Source: a virus
Direction: 5' to 3' (one strand)
IMG/VR virus record: IMGVR_UViG_3300024289_000027
Span: 1 to 64,000 of that record
Length of the DNA: 64,000 nucleotides
In this document: positions 14,058 to 22,027 of the stretch, piece by piece
Layout: each line of letters starts with the position of its first letter
How positions within the stretch are numbered: the first letter of the stretch is position 1
Notes under the pieces: generated by a model
The model's input: only the letters and a program-made list of their open reading frames with translations
Told to the model about the DNA's origin: nothing
Databases searched by the model: none
Translations under genes and position numbers: made by a program

Positions 14058-14343
14058 AACTTTTTAATTTAGGATTATATACTTTTTTAGTTTTATCATC
14101 TATGTATTGAGATGATGGACCATACTTCATAATGTTTCTCATATCACTTAGCATTACTGATAGATATTCAGGTTTTAAAATTAAAATTTGTCTTTTATTT
14201 TCTCTTTCTCTTAATTCATATTCATAATTAGTAACTTCTTTAATTTGATTTCTAATTTGAATAATTTGATATTGTGTATTCAAATATTCTAATTCTGTTT
14301 CAGATGTAATTTTAATCGTTAGTCCTGGTAATGGAGTTGACAT
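14056..14343 (-). CDS. Hypothetical protein at the end of the baseplate unit, 95 aa
   Basis: A 95-residue mainly helical protein (MSTPLPGLTIKITSETELEY...). It starts 2 bases after the gp53 stop on the same strand and ends inside the terminator. Virion or assembly function is inferred from position only. Confidence 0.6.
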   Translation of the reverse strand: MSTPLPGLTIKITSETELEYLNTQYQIIQIRNQIKEVTNYEYELRERENKRQILILKPEYLSVMLSDMRNIMKYGPSSQYIDDKTKKVYNPKLKS

Positions 14344-14345
14344 TT

Positions 14346-15182
14346 TTATTTAAATCTGAATGCTGGTGTGATGCCACCTGTAGGAGATTCTTCTCCTACA
14401 ATTTCATATAATCGAGTATCTATATTTATGTCCTTAGTTCCAATCATATCATCTACATCAATTTTTATTTGATTTCCATTTCTTTGTTTAATTGATAATG
14501 AACCACCCCAACTTCTAGGCCATTCATTTAAAGTATTTGGGAATACTACAGATCTTTTACTAATTCTATCTTTACCTCTTACATAAATTACTGAAGTTGT
14601 GATGTTAATATCATCAATAATTACATCACTAGTTTTATTTCCTCTACTTGTAACTTTTATCTTTTGATTTAAATTTATACTTACAGTTAATGGTTGAGTA
14701 GTGTTTGGGAATGATGTAAGATTATATGTAGTCTTTTCTTCCGTAGTTTTAAATTCTTGACTAATATCATCATCTACGACTAGTCCTCCAGGAACTACTA
14801 CACGATTATATTCATCACGACTTTCAATAGTTTCATAATGCTTTCTTTTATATAAATTGTCTTCAGAACCATATTTTTCTAAAAGATGTTTCCTGAAACT
14901 TACATCATCTAAAGGCCATTGATCTTGAACATTTGTGATATTGTTTGTAATTAATATTACCCAATCTAATTCGGAATCACCATAAACTCTTTCTGCTATT
15001 TGATCTGCTCTTTCATTTCCTTTTATTTGATAATAATCGAAAGCAGTTGCTACATTGGCAATATCTTCACGAAGTTTTGCTCTTTTAAAAAGATTTTTTG
15101 TCAGAGTAACATCTTCGTTTGAAGATTGATTTGGAAATCTTGAAACGTATTGTAAATTTGGTAGTTCGTTAAAGTATGCCAT
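14346..15182 (-). CDS. 53: Baseplate wedge subunit gp53
   Basis: The N-terminal part (residues about 25-125) has the gp53 core, including DYYQIKGNERADQIAERVYG, a LysM-like repeat, followed by DWVILITNNI and WPLDD. In T4, gp53 joins baseplate wedges. The remainder of the 278 residues is a beta-rich extension beyond T4's 196 residues, as common in cyanophages. It follows gp48 with a one-base gap. Confidence 0.9.
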   Translation of the reverse strand: MAYFNELPNLQYVSRFPNQSSNEDVTLTKNLFKRAKLREDIANVATAFDYYQIKGNERADQIAERVYGDSELDWVILITNNITNVQDQWPLDDVSFRKHLLEKYGSEDNLYKRKHYETIESRDEYNRVVVPGGLVVDDDISQEFKTTEEKTTYNLTSFPNTTQPLTVSINLNQKIKVTSRGNKTSDVIIDDINITTSVIYVRGKDRISKRSVVFPNTLNEWPRSWGGSLSIKQRNGNQIKIDVDDMIGTKDINIDTRLYEIVGEESPTGGITPAFRFK

Positions 15183-15183
15183 A

Positions 15184-16656
15184 TCAGTATCCTACGTCGT
15201 TTGGACCTACTTTTGATTGATCTCCACTGGTGATCAGTGGTCCACTTTCTTGATAATCGGTATTGTAAATTGGTTCCAACTCTTCAAACTGCATGTTCAT
15301 AGTTACAGACACTGGTTGTCCTTTATCATATGCTGCCCATTGTCCATCTGGACTATAATTTACTGAGTATCCTACTAAAGCACATATTTTAAATTTATTC
15401 ATACCTTCAATTTCTTGATCTCCAACAGTTTTATATTGTAATTTAAATACATTTGGAGTTCCTAGTAAAAGGGAGTTTCCTCCTGCTTGAGATGTTATTT
15501 TTCTAGGTGCCATTCCTTGCTTGAAAAATCTAATAATTTTTCTAACATTCCTAGATTCCTCTTCACTTCTTGGACTTAATCTATAAGCAAACGAAAATTG
15601 TCTTATAGTTGGACTATTGAATAATAATTCAAGATTTGAGTTTGGAATAACACCAAATCCTCTTGCAAGAATACTCTCTGGAGAAACTTGGAAGTTTGCT
15701 TGGTTTAATAATAATGATAATAATGCAGTTTTTGCTTGAGGATTATTTAATGCTTGAAGTCCACCTGCACCCATAATGGCACCTATTTGTGCTAGTGCTG
15801 CAGGTGGAATTGGTAATCCGGCAAGTTGTGGAATTTGTGCTGCCATTGTTCCAGTTAAAGCTGCACCTGGATTTTGAATATATGAAGCAGTAACTGCAGC
15901 AGTAAGATTGTTCATATGATCAGAACCCCAACTCACGTTATTACTATCCATAGCATTATTTGGTATTGGTAATACTACAGTACCAATTAGATCTCTTAAC
16001 GCAGAATTCCTTTGAACTCCTTGAGTTAAAGTATCTATTGGTTTATTAGTTAAAAATGTTTCACCCCTTGGTGCTTTATATGTAAATTGTGTGATTTGAA
16101 GTGTATCTTGTTGTGTCTTTAAAATATCTAATGGATATAATAAATTTGCTTTATCTTTTACTATAGTTTTTAAATTATCACCACCAAAATATTCTGTAAC
16201 ATCTATAGACAATCCTGGATCTAATAAATTTCCTTGTCCAGGTGGAGCAGAAAGTGGACCTGGGACTGTAGGTGAAGTTCCAGGATATGCATTTGTTACT
16301 CCAGGATCTGCTTTTTGATTTTGTGGTAATGCAGAGTTGTTTACTTTATTTCCTTTATTTTGTCCACCATAAGCTTGATATGCAGAATACACTTCTTTTC
16401 TAAGATTTTCACTTAGTTGTCTAGATAATGCTGTTGGTTTATTTGGATCCCCATCCTCAAATAATTTTGGATCTCTTATTGCATCAGAGTACCATACACC
16501 ATTCTGATAGAATACTGCTGACCCAGTTCCCAATAGATTTTTTTCTACTAACCTATAGTCTCCAGTTTTGGGGTCATATTGCAATGCAAGTTGAAGTCCA
16601 AGTGGACCACATGTTTCACATCTATATCGATTGTCATTTAGATATTGATATGCCAT
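15184..16656 (-). CDS. 48: Baseplate tail-tube cap, gp48-like
   Basis: The C-terminal third has the tail-tube-like fold sequence (SPTIRQFSFAYRLSPRSEEE, IRFFKQGM, then VSVTMNMQFEELEPI) expected for gp48, which caps the baseplate where the tail tube begins. The N-terminus has CETCG (residues 14-18). At 490 aa it is longer than T4 gp48 (364 aa). The longer middle is rich in Pro, Gly and Ala. I chose the ATG at 16656, overlapping the upstream stop as TAATG; an upstream in-frame start adds 11 residues from the previous gene. Confidence 0.75.
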   Translation of the reverse strand: MAYQYLNDNRYRCETCGPLGLQLALQYDPKTGDYRLVEKNLLGTGSAVFYQNGVWYSDAIRDPKLFEDGDPNKPTALSRQLSENLRKEVYSAYQAYGGQNKGNKVNNSALPQNQKADPGVTNAYPGTSPTVPGPLSAPPGQGNLLDPGLSIDVTEYFGGDNLKTIVKDKANLLYPLDILKTQQDTLQITQFTYKAPRGETFLTNKPIDTLTQGVQRNSALRDLIGTVVLPIPNNAMDSNNVSWGSDHMNNLTAAVTASYIQNPGAALTGTMAAQIPQLAGLPIPPAALAQIGAIMGAGGLQALNNPQAKTALLSLLLNQANFQVSPESILARGFGVIPNSNLELLFNSPTIRQFSFAYRLSPRSEEESRNVRKIIRFFKQGMAPRKITSQAGGNSLLLGTPNVFKLQYKTVGDQEIEGMNKFKICALVGYSVNYSPDGQWAAYDKGQPVSVTMNMQFEELEPIYNTDYQESGPLITSGDQSKVGPNDVGY

Positions 16657-17171
16657 TATGGGGAAGAAAGTGAATCTGGATAATCCCAAACTTTATATTT
16701 GGGAACTTTTTGTCCTTTTTTATCAACAAAACTTTCAGTTGGTAATAATGAAACACCCTCCCAATCTTCTTCGGGAACTTTATAGAAATCAGTAACTACA
16801 TTACCAAAAAGGTAATTCTTTAATGTTTTTCTGGGTGCATTTACAGTTCCTTTTTTATTTAGATAAGATTTAGTGACAGCACCTCTGTATGCTGGACTTA
16901 AGTAGTGAACATTTGATCCTAAAAATAAACCTTTTCTTGGATTTACTTCAATCACATAGACTAATGGATGTTGATCCCAGAATTGATATTTTTGTGGATA
17001 TTGTGCAGAATATAAGAAGAATACTAGATCTCCCGGTGATATAAAATAGGTATCTAACTCATTTATATTCTTTTTTTGATATGAACTCAATTCATTCATA
17101 AGTGCATTGGTCCACCAATTTCCACTTTGATATTTTCCACCAGTTCTTTTTGTTATATCTTCTGAGATCAT
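16656..17171 (-). CDS. Unknown virion-associated or assembly protein, 171 aa
   Basis: A 171-residue protein with the pattern SPGDLVFFLYSAQYPQ, then HPLVYVIEVN and FLGSNVHYLSP. Similar 'P-L-V ... G-x-N-x-H-Y-L' proteins occur near head and tail genes of many myoviruses and are sometimes called DNA end protector, but I cannot confirm that. It overlaps gp4 by one base upstream and gp48 by one base downstream, so it is co-expressed with both. Confidence 0.55.
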   Translation of the reverse strand: MISEDITKRTGGKYQSGNWWTNALMNELSSYQKKNINELDTYFISPGDLVFFLYSAQYPQKYQFWDQHPLVYVIEVNPRKGLFLGSNVHYLSPAYRGAVTKSYLNKKGTVNAPRKTLKNYLFGNVVTDFYKVPEEDWEGVSLLPTESFVDKKGQKVPKYKVWDYPDSLSSP

Positions 17172-17617
17172 TATTTTATTCCTAATTCTTTTTCAGTAAA
17201 TACACGAAATTCCCAACCATTTTGCTCACATGTTTTTTTAGCTGCTTCCCATTTTGCATTGTTCCTCACCCACGTTTGAACTTTATATACCCATGATTTG
17301 GTTTTTCTTTTTGGATTTTTTTCAGGTTCTATTAAATCTTTAGCTGGTTTTATTTCAATAAGTGCTTTTCTTATATTTCCAGTTTTATCTTTATATTTGA
17401 TGAATATATCTGGAAAGTATCTTTTATATTTTCCAGTAATTGGATCAAGATAATGAATGATTTTTTCTTCACTTTCCCAATAAATTATATTTTCATTTAA
17501 ATCACAATATTGAAACATTTTGAGTTCATATGAACTTCTATAATATATTTCACATGGATTTCCATTATATTTTTCTGGTAGTTTTGGTGAATATCTTCCT
17601 TGAATATAATTTTTCAT
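17171..17617 (-). CDS. 4: Head completion protein gp4
   Basis: Gp4 of T4 finishes the head after packaging, before tail joining, and has a nuclease-like fold. This 148-residue protein keeps the family pattern: YQG/YIQGRYSP, IYYRSSYELKMFQYCD, WESEEKIIHYLDP and YFPDIFIKY ... ALIEIKPAKD, where PD and ExK are the nuclease-type residues. Length agrees with T4 gp4 (150 aa). The start overlaps the stop of a homing endonuclease gene by four bases. Confidence 0.92.
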   Translation of the reverse strand: MKNYIQGRYSPKLPEKYNGNPCEIYYRSSYELKMFQYCDLNENIIYWESEEKIIHYLDPITGKYKRYFPDIFIKYKDKTGNIRKALIEIKPAKDLIEPEKNPKRKTKSWVYKVQTWVRNNAKWEAAKKTCEQNGWEFRVFTEKELGIK

Positions 17618-18273
17618 TTCTTTTTATTCCATTTCCATTTACCTTTTATTCTTCCTGGCATAAAATCATCTCCTGGACTTTCGACTGATCTTTTATTAAT
17701 TTTTCCATTATTCCACCAGGATGTCCCTTTTGTTATTCCTAAAGTATTATTGGGAGGTTTTATTCCTTTTTCTTTTAAAGTTTTTGATATTTGTTCTTTT
17801 TGTTTTATTCCTTTTTCTGTTTTATAGTAATTTAATCTATCTATAGATTTTAATTTTTTATATTCTTCCGTATGTTTTTTTCCAACCCAAAAATTTCCAT
17901 GTAATTCTCTATATTCTTTTAATCTTTCACCATTTGGATCTGGAGTAGGTTTTCCTTTATTTTTTAAACTTATTTTTTCTTTAGTTTCTTTTGAATGTTT
18001 AAATCCTAATAATCCTTCTCCACCTAAAGTTTTATTATATTCTGGATTTATTTTATTAATCCATAATTTTTCTTTTTCCAACAAGTCTTCCCAATTTTTA
18101 CATTCTTCTAGTTTTTCTATATAAAAATTTTCTTCTCCGTATTTTACCAGTGCTGATGCTATCCCACAATTTAATTGTTTTTTATGTTCATTAAATCTTT
18201 TATTCAATGATCTAGATGTTATGCCAATATATTTTTTATTATTGATTTTATTGACTATTTGATAAACAAACAT
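17614..18273 (-). CDS. GIY-YIG homing endonuclease
   Basis: The N-terminal GIY-YIG domain (residues 1-90) shows VYQIVNKINNKKYIGITSRS with Y4 and YIG (15-17). It is followed by NUMOD3-type DNA-binding motifs (GFKHSKETKEKISLKNKGKP; GKKHTEEYKKLKS) and a C-terminal WWNNG ... SPGDDFMPGRIKGKW module seen in SegA-like enzymes. The frame is AT-rich and intact. It is wedged between the late promoter and gp4, overlapping gp4 by four bases, so it is transcribed with the baseplate unit. The recognition site is unknown. Confidence 0.9.
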   Translation of the reverse strand: MFVYQIVNKINNKKYIGITSRSLNKRFNEHKKQLNCGIASALVKYGEENFYIEKLEECKNWEDLLEKEKLWINKINPEYNKTLGGEGLLGFKHSKETKEKISLKNKGKPTPDPNGERLKEYRELHGNFWVGKKHTEEYKKLKSIDRLNYYKTEKGIKQKEQISKTLKEKGIKPPNNTLGITKGTSWWNNGKINKRSVESPGDDFMPGRIKGKWKWNKKK

Positions 18274-18296
18274 ATTGTTGTGTAGGATCTCCCTTA

Positions 18297-18304
18297 TATT
18301 TATA
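18297..18304 (-). promoter_or_regulatory. Late promoter TATAAATA (leftward)
   Basis: The complement reads TATAAATA, an exact late promoter core, 23 bases before the start of the GIY-YIG gene. It would drive the leftward GIY-YIG/gp4/gp48/gp53 unit. Confidence 0.75.
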
Positions 18305-18343
18305 TCTAACTTTTTAAAAATATGACCGATCTTCCTTATGCAC

Positions 18344-18351
18344 CATAAATA
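18344..18351 (+). promoter_or_regulatory. Late promoter CATAAATA (rightward)
   Basis: It lies 25 bases before the gp54-like gene and about 40 bases from the leftward late promoter, forming a divergent late promoter pair. Confidence 0.6.
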
Positions 18352-18376
18352 CTAAAAAGGTTTATTGTATTTATAG

Positions 18377-19147
18377 ATGGCTCAGGAGCAAGGCAAAGGT
18401 AAACCAGATATAGGACCATTATACATAAAGCAAACTACTGGAAGAACTGATGGTAGTGTTAATCTTCCAGGTGCATTAGAAATTTTTGGTGCATTATCGG
18501 TAACAAGTCAATTTAAAGTTGCTTTACACTTGACAAATGCTGGAGACTTTTTAAGTCAATATTTAAATCAAGTTGGATTGACTGATAATGCAGAAATAAA
18601 TGAGTACTATAATTTTTATTGTTCTGATGCTGCATTACCTGGTGCAACTTTTGATACCATTGAAGAAATAGGAAGTCGTCAGGGAGTTTTGGAAAGGTTT
18701 CCAAATAGAAGAGTTTATGCTCCATTTACCATGACTTTTTATGTTGATAAAGACTATAGAATGTTGAGATTATTTGAAGAATGGATGAATTATATCAATC
18801 CAATTTATGGTAAAAATGGTGTTTATCCTGGAACTCGAAGTGGTCAAGGTGATGCAAAAGATAGAACAGATTTTTTCAGATTTAGATATCCAAACACATA
18901 TAAAAGAACTATATCTATAGTAAAATTTGAAAGAAACTTTTTAAAAAATCCAGGAAATCTTACTAATGTTTCTAATCAACTTGGCAATGTTCCATCATTA
19001 ACTTATAGAATGATTGAAGCTTTCCCTACAAATATTACTGCTATTCCAGTTACATATGAAGGAAGTACAATCACAAAAACAACAGTTACTTTCGATTACA
19101 ATAGATATGTTATCGAATACAATAAAGGAACTGACGATTTACTTTGA
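18377..19147 (+). CDS. 54: Baseplate tail-tube initiator, gp54-like
   Basis: A 256-residue protein with the tail-tube fold pattern: FYCSDAALPGATFDTIEEIG, then RVYAPFTMTFYVDKDYRMLR and LFEEWMNYINP, as in T4 gp54 and tail-tube proteins. Gp54 sits on the baseplate and starts tube assembly. It opens the rightward late block behind a CATAAATA promoter. A tail tube protein proper (gp19) is an alternative, but the neighbouring hub genes favour gp54. Confidence 0.65.
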   Translation: MAQEQGKGKPDIGPLYIKQTTGRTDGSVNLPGALEIFGALSVTSQFKVALHLTNAGDFLSQYLNQVGLTDNAEINEYYNFYCSDAALPGATFDTIEEIGSRQGVLERFPNRRVYAPFTMTFYVDKDYRMLRLFEEWMNYINPIYGKNGVYPGTRSGQGDAKDRTDFFRFRYPNTYKRTISIVKFERNFLKNPGNLTNVSNQLGNVPSLTYRMIEAFPTNITAIPVTYEGSTITKTTVTFDYNRYVIEYNKGTDDLL

Positions 19148-19155
19148 ATAAAAGA

Positions 19156-19163
19156 AATAAATA
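19156..19163 (+). promoter_or_regulatory. Late-promoter-like motif AATAAATA
   Basis: It lies in the 38-base gap before gp26, 22 bases upstream of its ATG. The first base departs from consensus. Confidence 0.4.
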
Positions 19164-19185
19164 TCATTACTTATTATTGTAAAGT

Positions 19186-19914
19186 ATGCCATTACCTAAG
19201 ATTAGTACTCCAATATTTGAGTTGATTTTGCCATCAACTGAAAAAACAATTAAATATAGACCATTTTTAGTTAAAGAAGAAAAAATATTACTTCTTGCAT
19301 TAGAAAGTAGAGATAATAAACAAATTACTAATGCTATAAAACAAATTTTAAAAGAATGTATTATTACTAAAGGTATTAAAGTAGAAGAACTTCCTACCTT
19401 TGACATTGAATATATTTTCTTAAATGTTAGAGGAAAATCTGTAGGTGAATCTTTAGATCTAATAATAACTTGTAGTGATGATGGAGAAACTCAAGTTCCA
19501 GTAACAATATACATTGATGAAATAAAGGTGGAGAAATCTCCAGAACATTCTAAAGATATTAAACTAGATGATAACCTAGTTCTTAGAATGAAGTATCCAT
19601 CTTTAGAGCAATTCATTAAAAACAATTTCGATTTTACTTCAGAGCAAAGTTCTTCAAACATTGAAAAATCATTTGATATTATTGCTTCATGTATTGATAT
19701 TATTTTCAATTCAGAAGATTCTTGGAGTGCATCAGACTGCACTAAAAAAGAACTTTTTGAATTTATTGATAGTATGAATACTCAACAATTCAAAGAAATT
19801 GAAAAATTCTTTGAAACTATGCCTGTTTTATCTCATACTATAACAGTCATTAATCCAAAAACTAAAGTTGAAAATACTGTTAAGTTGGAGGGATTGACAA
19901 GTTTTTTCGGTTGA
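19186..19914 (+). CDS. 26: Baseplate hub subunit gp26
   Basis: The pattern MPLPKISTPIFELILPST, then YRPFLVKEEKILLLALES and DIEYIFLNVRGKSVGE is typical of gp26 in T4-like phages, a hub-assembly protein. The 242-residue length fits the family (T4, 208 aa). The stop shares a base with the next start. Confidence 0.9.
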   Translation: MPLPKISTPIFELILPSTEKTIKYRPFLVKEEKILLLALESRDNKQITNAIKQILKECIITKGIKVEELPTFDIEYIFLNVRGKSVGESLDLIITCSDDGETQVPVTIYIDEIKVEKSPEHSKDIKLDDNLVLRMKYPSLEQFIKNNFDFTSEQSSSNIEKSFDIIASCIDIIFNSEDSWSASDCTKKELFEFIDSMNTQQFKEIEKFFETMPVLSHTITVINPKTKVENTVKLEGLTSFFG

Positions 19915-20093
19915 TGATGTCGTATATGGAGTTGGAGAGTTATTATCGAATTAATTTTGCACTCATGCAGTATCATAAATACTCTTTGACTGAGGTGGAA
20001 AATATGATTCCATATGAGAGGGAAATCTATTTAGCATTACTACAGCAGCATATTGAAGAAGAAAAATTAAAACAGCAGCAAAATGGTCAGTAG
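19914..20093 (+). CDS. Small baseplate hub assembly protein, gp51-like
   Basis: A 59-residue helical protein (YMELESYYRINFALMQYHKY...) that follows gp26, as gene 51 does in T4, and resembles small hub proteins of cyanophages. Assignment to gp51 is by position and size and is not certain. The end overlaps the next gene by 11 bases. Confidence 0.55.
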   Translation: MMSYMELESYYRINFALMQYHKYSLTEVENMIPYEREIYLALLQQHIEEEKLKQQQNGQ

Positions 20094-22026
20094 TGTCCTA
20101 AGTCCACAAAAAATAATAGGGCAACAGAAAAGAAACCCAGAAGCATTTCAAAAATTTTTTACTGGTGAAACTGCTCCTCTGGGATCTTCTGTGGTAGGAT
20201 CTGCTGCAAATAAGATTGTAGGTTTTTCTAGAGAACCAGTATCTCCTGTCAGACCTGATATTAATAATCTGGTTAGTAGTATTTCCAATAATATTGTTAA
20301 TAATGTAGATAATTCAATAAAAAATACTACAAATTTTATATTAAGTGATGTAGATAAAAAAATAAATTCTCTAAGAGATGAATTATATAAAAATATCTCA
20401 AACACTCAATCTACCATAGACAATCTTAAAAAAGATTTGTCAAAAACTATTTCTAGTTTACAGGATAATGTTTCGAAGACTCCCGTACAATCAGTAACAC
20501 CTGTTACACAAATACAGCAAGTAGTTCAAAATATTCAGGCACAATCTCAACAAGTACTTTCAAATACTATAAGTAATTTTTCAAAAGATTATCAACAAAA
20601 AATAAAGGGCATAGATGATACTAAACCTTCTACTATTTTAGGAAAGTTTTTAGATCTTTATAGAAATGCTATAGGGTTTGTTAATTTCTTTGGTAACGTA
20701 AAAAATATAAAAAAAGTAGAAGATAATTTAAAAGCACTTCGTAAGTTATTTCAAAATAGTTTTGATATTGCAAAAGTACTTCGTCAAACAATTATAAAAA
20801 TTGTAAATCAACTTTCCAATTTACCTAGAGCAAATCCTAATGCAGGTGGATTGAATATTGATGTTGGAGTTCCCGGTGGAAGATTGAAGCAATCTGCAGG
20901 ACCTTCTGTAAGAAATGTGGGTAGGGGAAGGGGATCATCTCTTTTAAGAATGGGTGCTATAGGTTTAGGTGGACTTGGATTAGGTGCTACGGGAATGTTT
21001 GCTGCAAAAGAATTCCAAGAAAGAAAACTTTCAGAGGCTCAGGCAGTTCCTTCTACTGGAATGCTTCCTTCAAATATGATTGATAGTTTATCTGCAATAA
21101 TAGATAGATTTTCAAATGCAGTAGAAAATTTAATCAGTAAGAGTGAAAAAAAGGGTTCTACAACATCTGGTGGTGGAGGAGGAGGTGCAGCACCTAGTCG
21201 GGAACCTCCACCGGGTTCTGGTGGTCCAGGAGCTATGTCTGGAACACCAGAGCAAAAAGCTATGTTAGATGCTATATCTTTTGCTGAAGGAACTCAAGGA
21301 AGTTATGGAACAGTATCTGGAGGTGAAGTAAATAAAGATTTAGAACAAGGTAAATTGACTGTCAAAGATGTTATTGATCTTGGAAATACTTTTGGAAAAC
21401 CTGGAAGTAAACATAAATGGAGTGGGGCTACTGGAAGATATCAATTTATGCCTAATACTTTACAAGATCTTGTCAATAAAGGAGTATTGAAACCAAATGA
21501 ACCATTCACTCCACAAAAACAAGATGAAGCTGCTTTATGGTTAGCTTATGAAAAAGGAGTTACTCCAGAATTATTATCTAAAGAAGGATTATCTGCAAAT
21601 GTTGTTAATAAGTTGGCCCCAGTATGGGCTTCATTTCCAACTTTAAGTGGTAAAAGTTATTATGGACAATCTGTAAAATCTTTGAGTGATATTCAAAGAT
21701 CTTATTCAAAATCATTAAAATCACCAACAGTTGCTACATCTCCAACACAACAATCTCAAGTATCTGCAGCACCTACACAAACACAAGCAACACAAACAAG
21801 ATCGCAAGATATATCACAACCTGCACAACAGGCACCTCAGATGATACAATTGCCACCACAAATTATGAATATGGGAGCACAGCAGCAACCCCAATCTACG
21901 GGTGAAGTAATTGCCCCACCACCCCAGCAACATGCAGGTCCTGAAGTTCCATTTTTACCTACATCTAATCCTGATAATTTCTTTGTCATGTATTCTAGAA
22001 TGGTATACAATATAGTGGACGGATAA
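20083..22026 (+). CDS. Tail protein with lambda-lysozyme-like (GH104-type) domain
   Basis: The 647-residue protein starts with long coiled-coil helices (about 60-250, heptad-like N/I/L/K pattern), then a Gly-rich hydrophobic segment (285-310) and a Gly/Pro linker (360-385). Residues about 388-535 resemble the lambda-type lysozyme fold: AMLDAISFAEGTQG with candidate catalytic E402, then SGGEV, SGATGRYQFMPNTL and VWASFPTL. A Gln/Thr/Pro-rich tail follows. I infer a tail-tip or tape-measure-like protein that cuts peptidoglycan glycan chains during DNA entry. Confidence 0.7.
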   Translation: MVSSVLSPQKIIGQQKRNPEAFQKFFTGETAPLGSSVVGSAANKIVGFSREPVSPVRPDINNLVSSISNNIVNNVDNSIKNTTNFILSDVDKKINSLRDELYKNISNTQSTIDNLKKDLSKTISSLQDNVSKTPVQSVTPVTQIQQVVQNIQAQSQQVLSNTISNFSKDYQQKIKGIDDTKPSTILGKFLDLYRNAIGFVNFFGNVKNIKKVEDNLKALRKLFQNSFDIAKVLRQTIIKIVNQLSNLPRANPNAGGLNIDVGVPGGRLKQSAGPSVRNVGRGRGSSLLRMGAIGLGGLGLGATGMFAAKEFQERKLSEAQAVPSTGMLPSNMIDSLSAIIDRFSNAVENLISKSEKKGSTTSGGGGGGAAPSREPPPGSGGPGAMSGTPEQKAMLDAISFAEGTQGSYGTVSGGEVNKDLEQGKLTVKDVIDLGNTFGKPGSKHKWSGATGRYQFMPNTLQDLVNKGVLKPNEPFTPQKQDEAALWLAYEKGVTPELLSKEGLSANVVNKLAPVWASFPTLSGKSYYGQSVKSLSDIQRSYSKSLKSPTVATSPTQQSQVSAAPTQTQATQTRSQDISQPAQQAPQMIQLPPQIMNMGAQQQPQSTGEVIAPPPQQHAGPEVPFLPTSNPDNFFVMYSRMVYNIVDG

Positions 22027-22027
22027 T

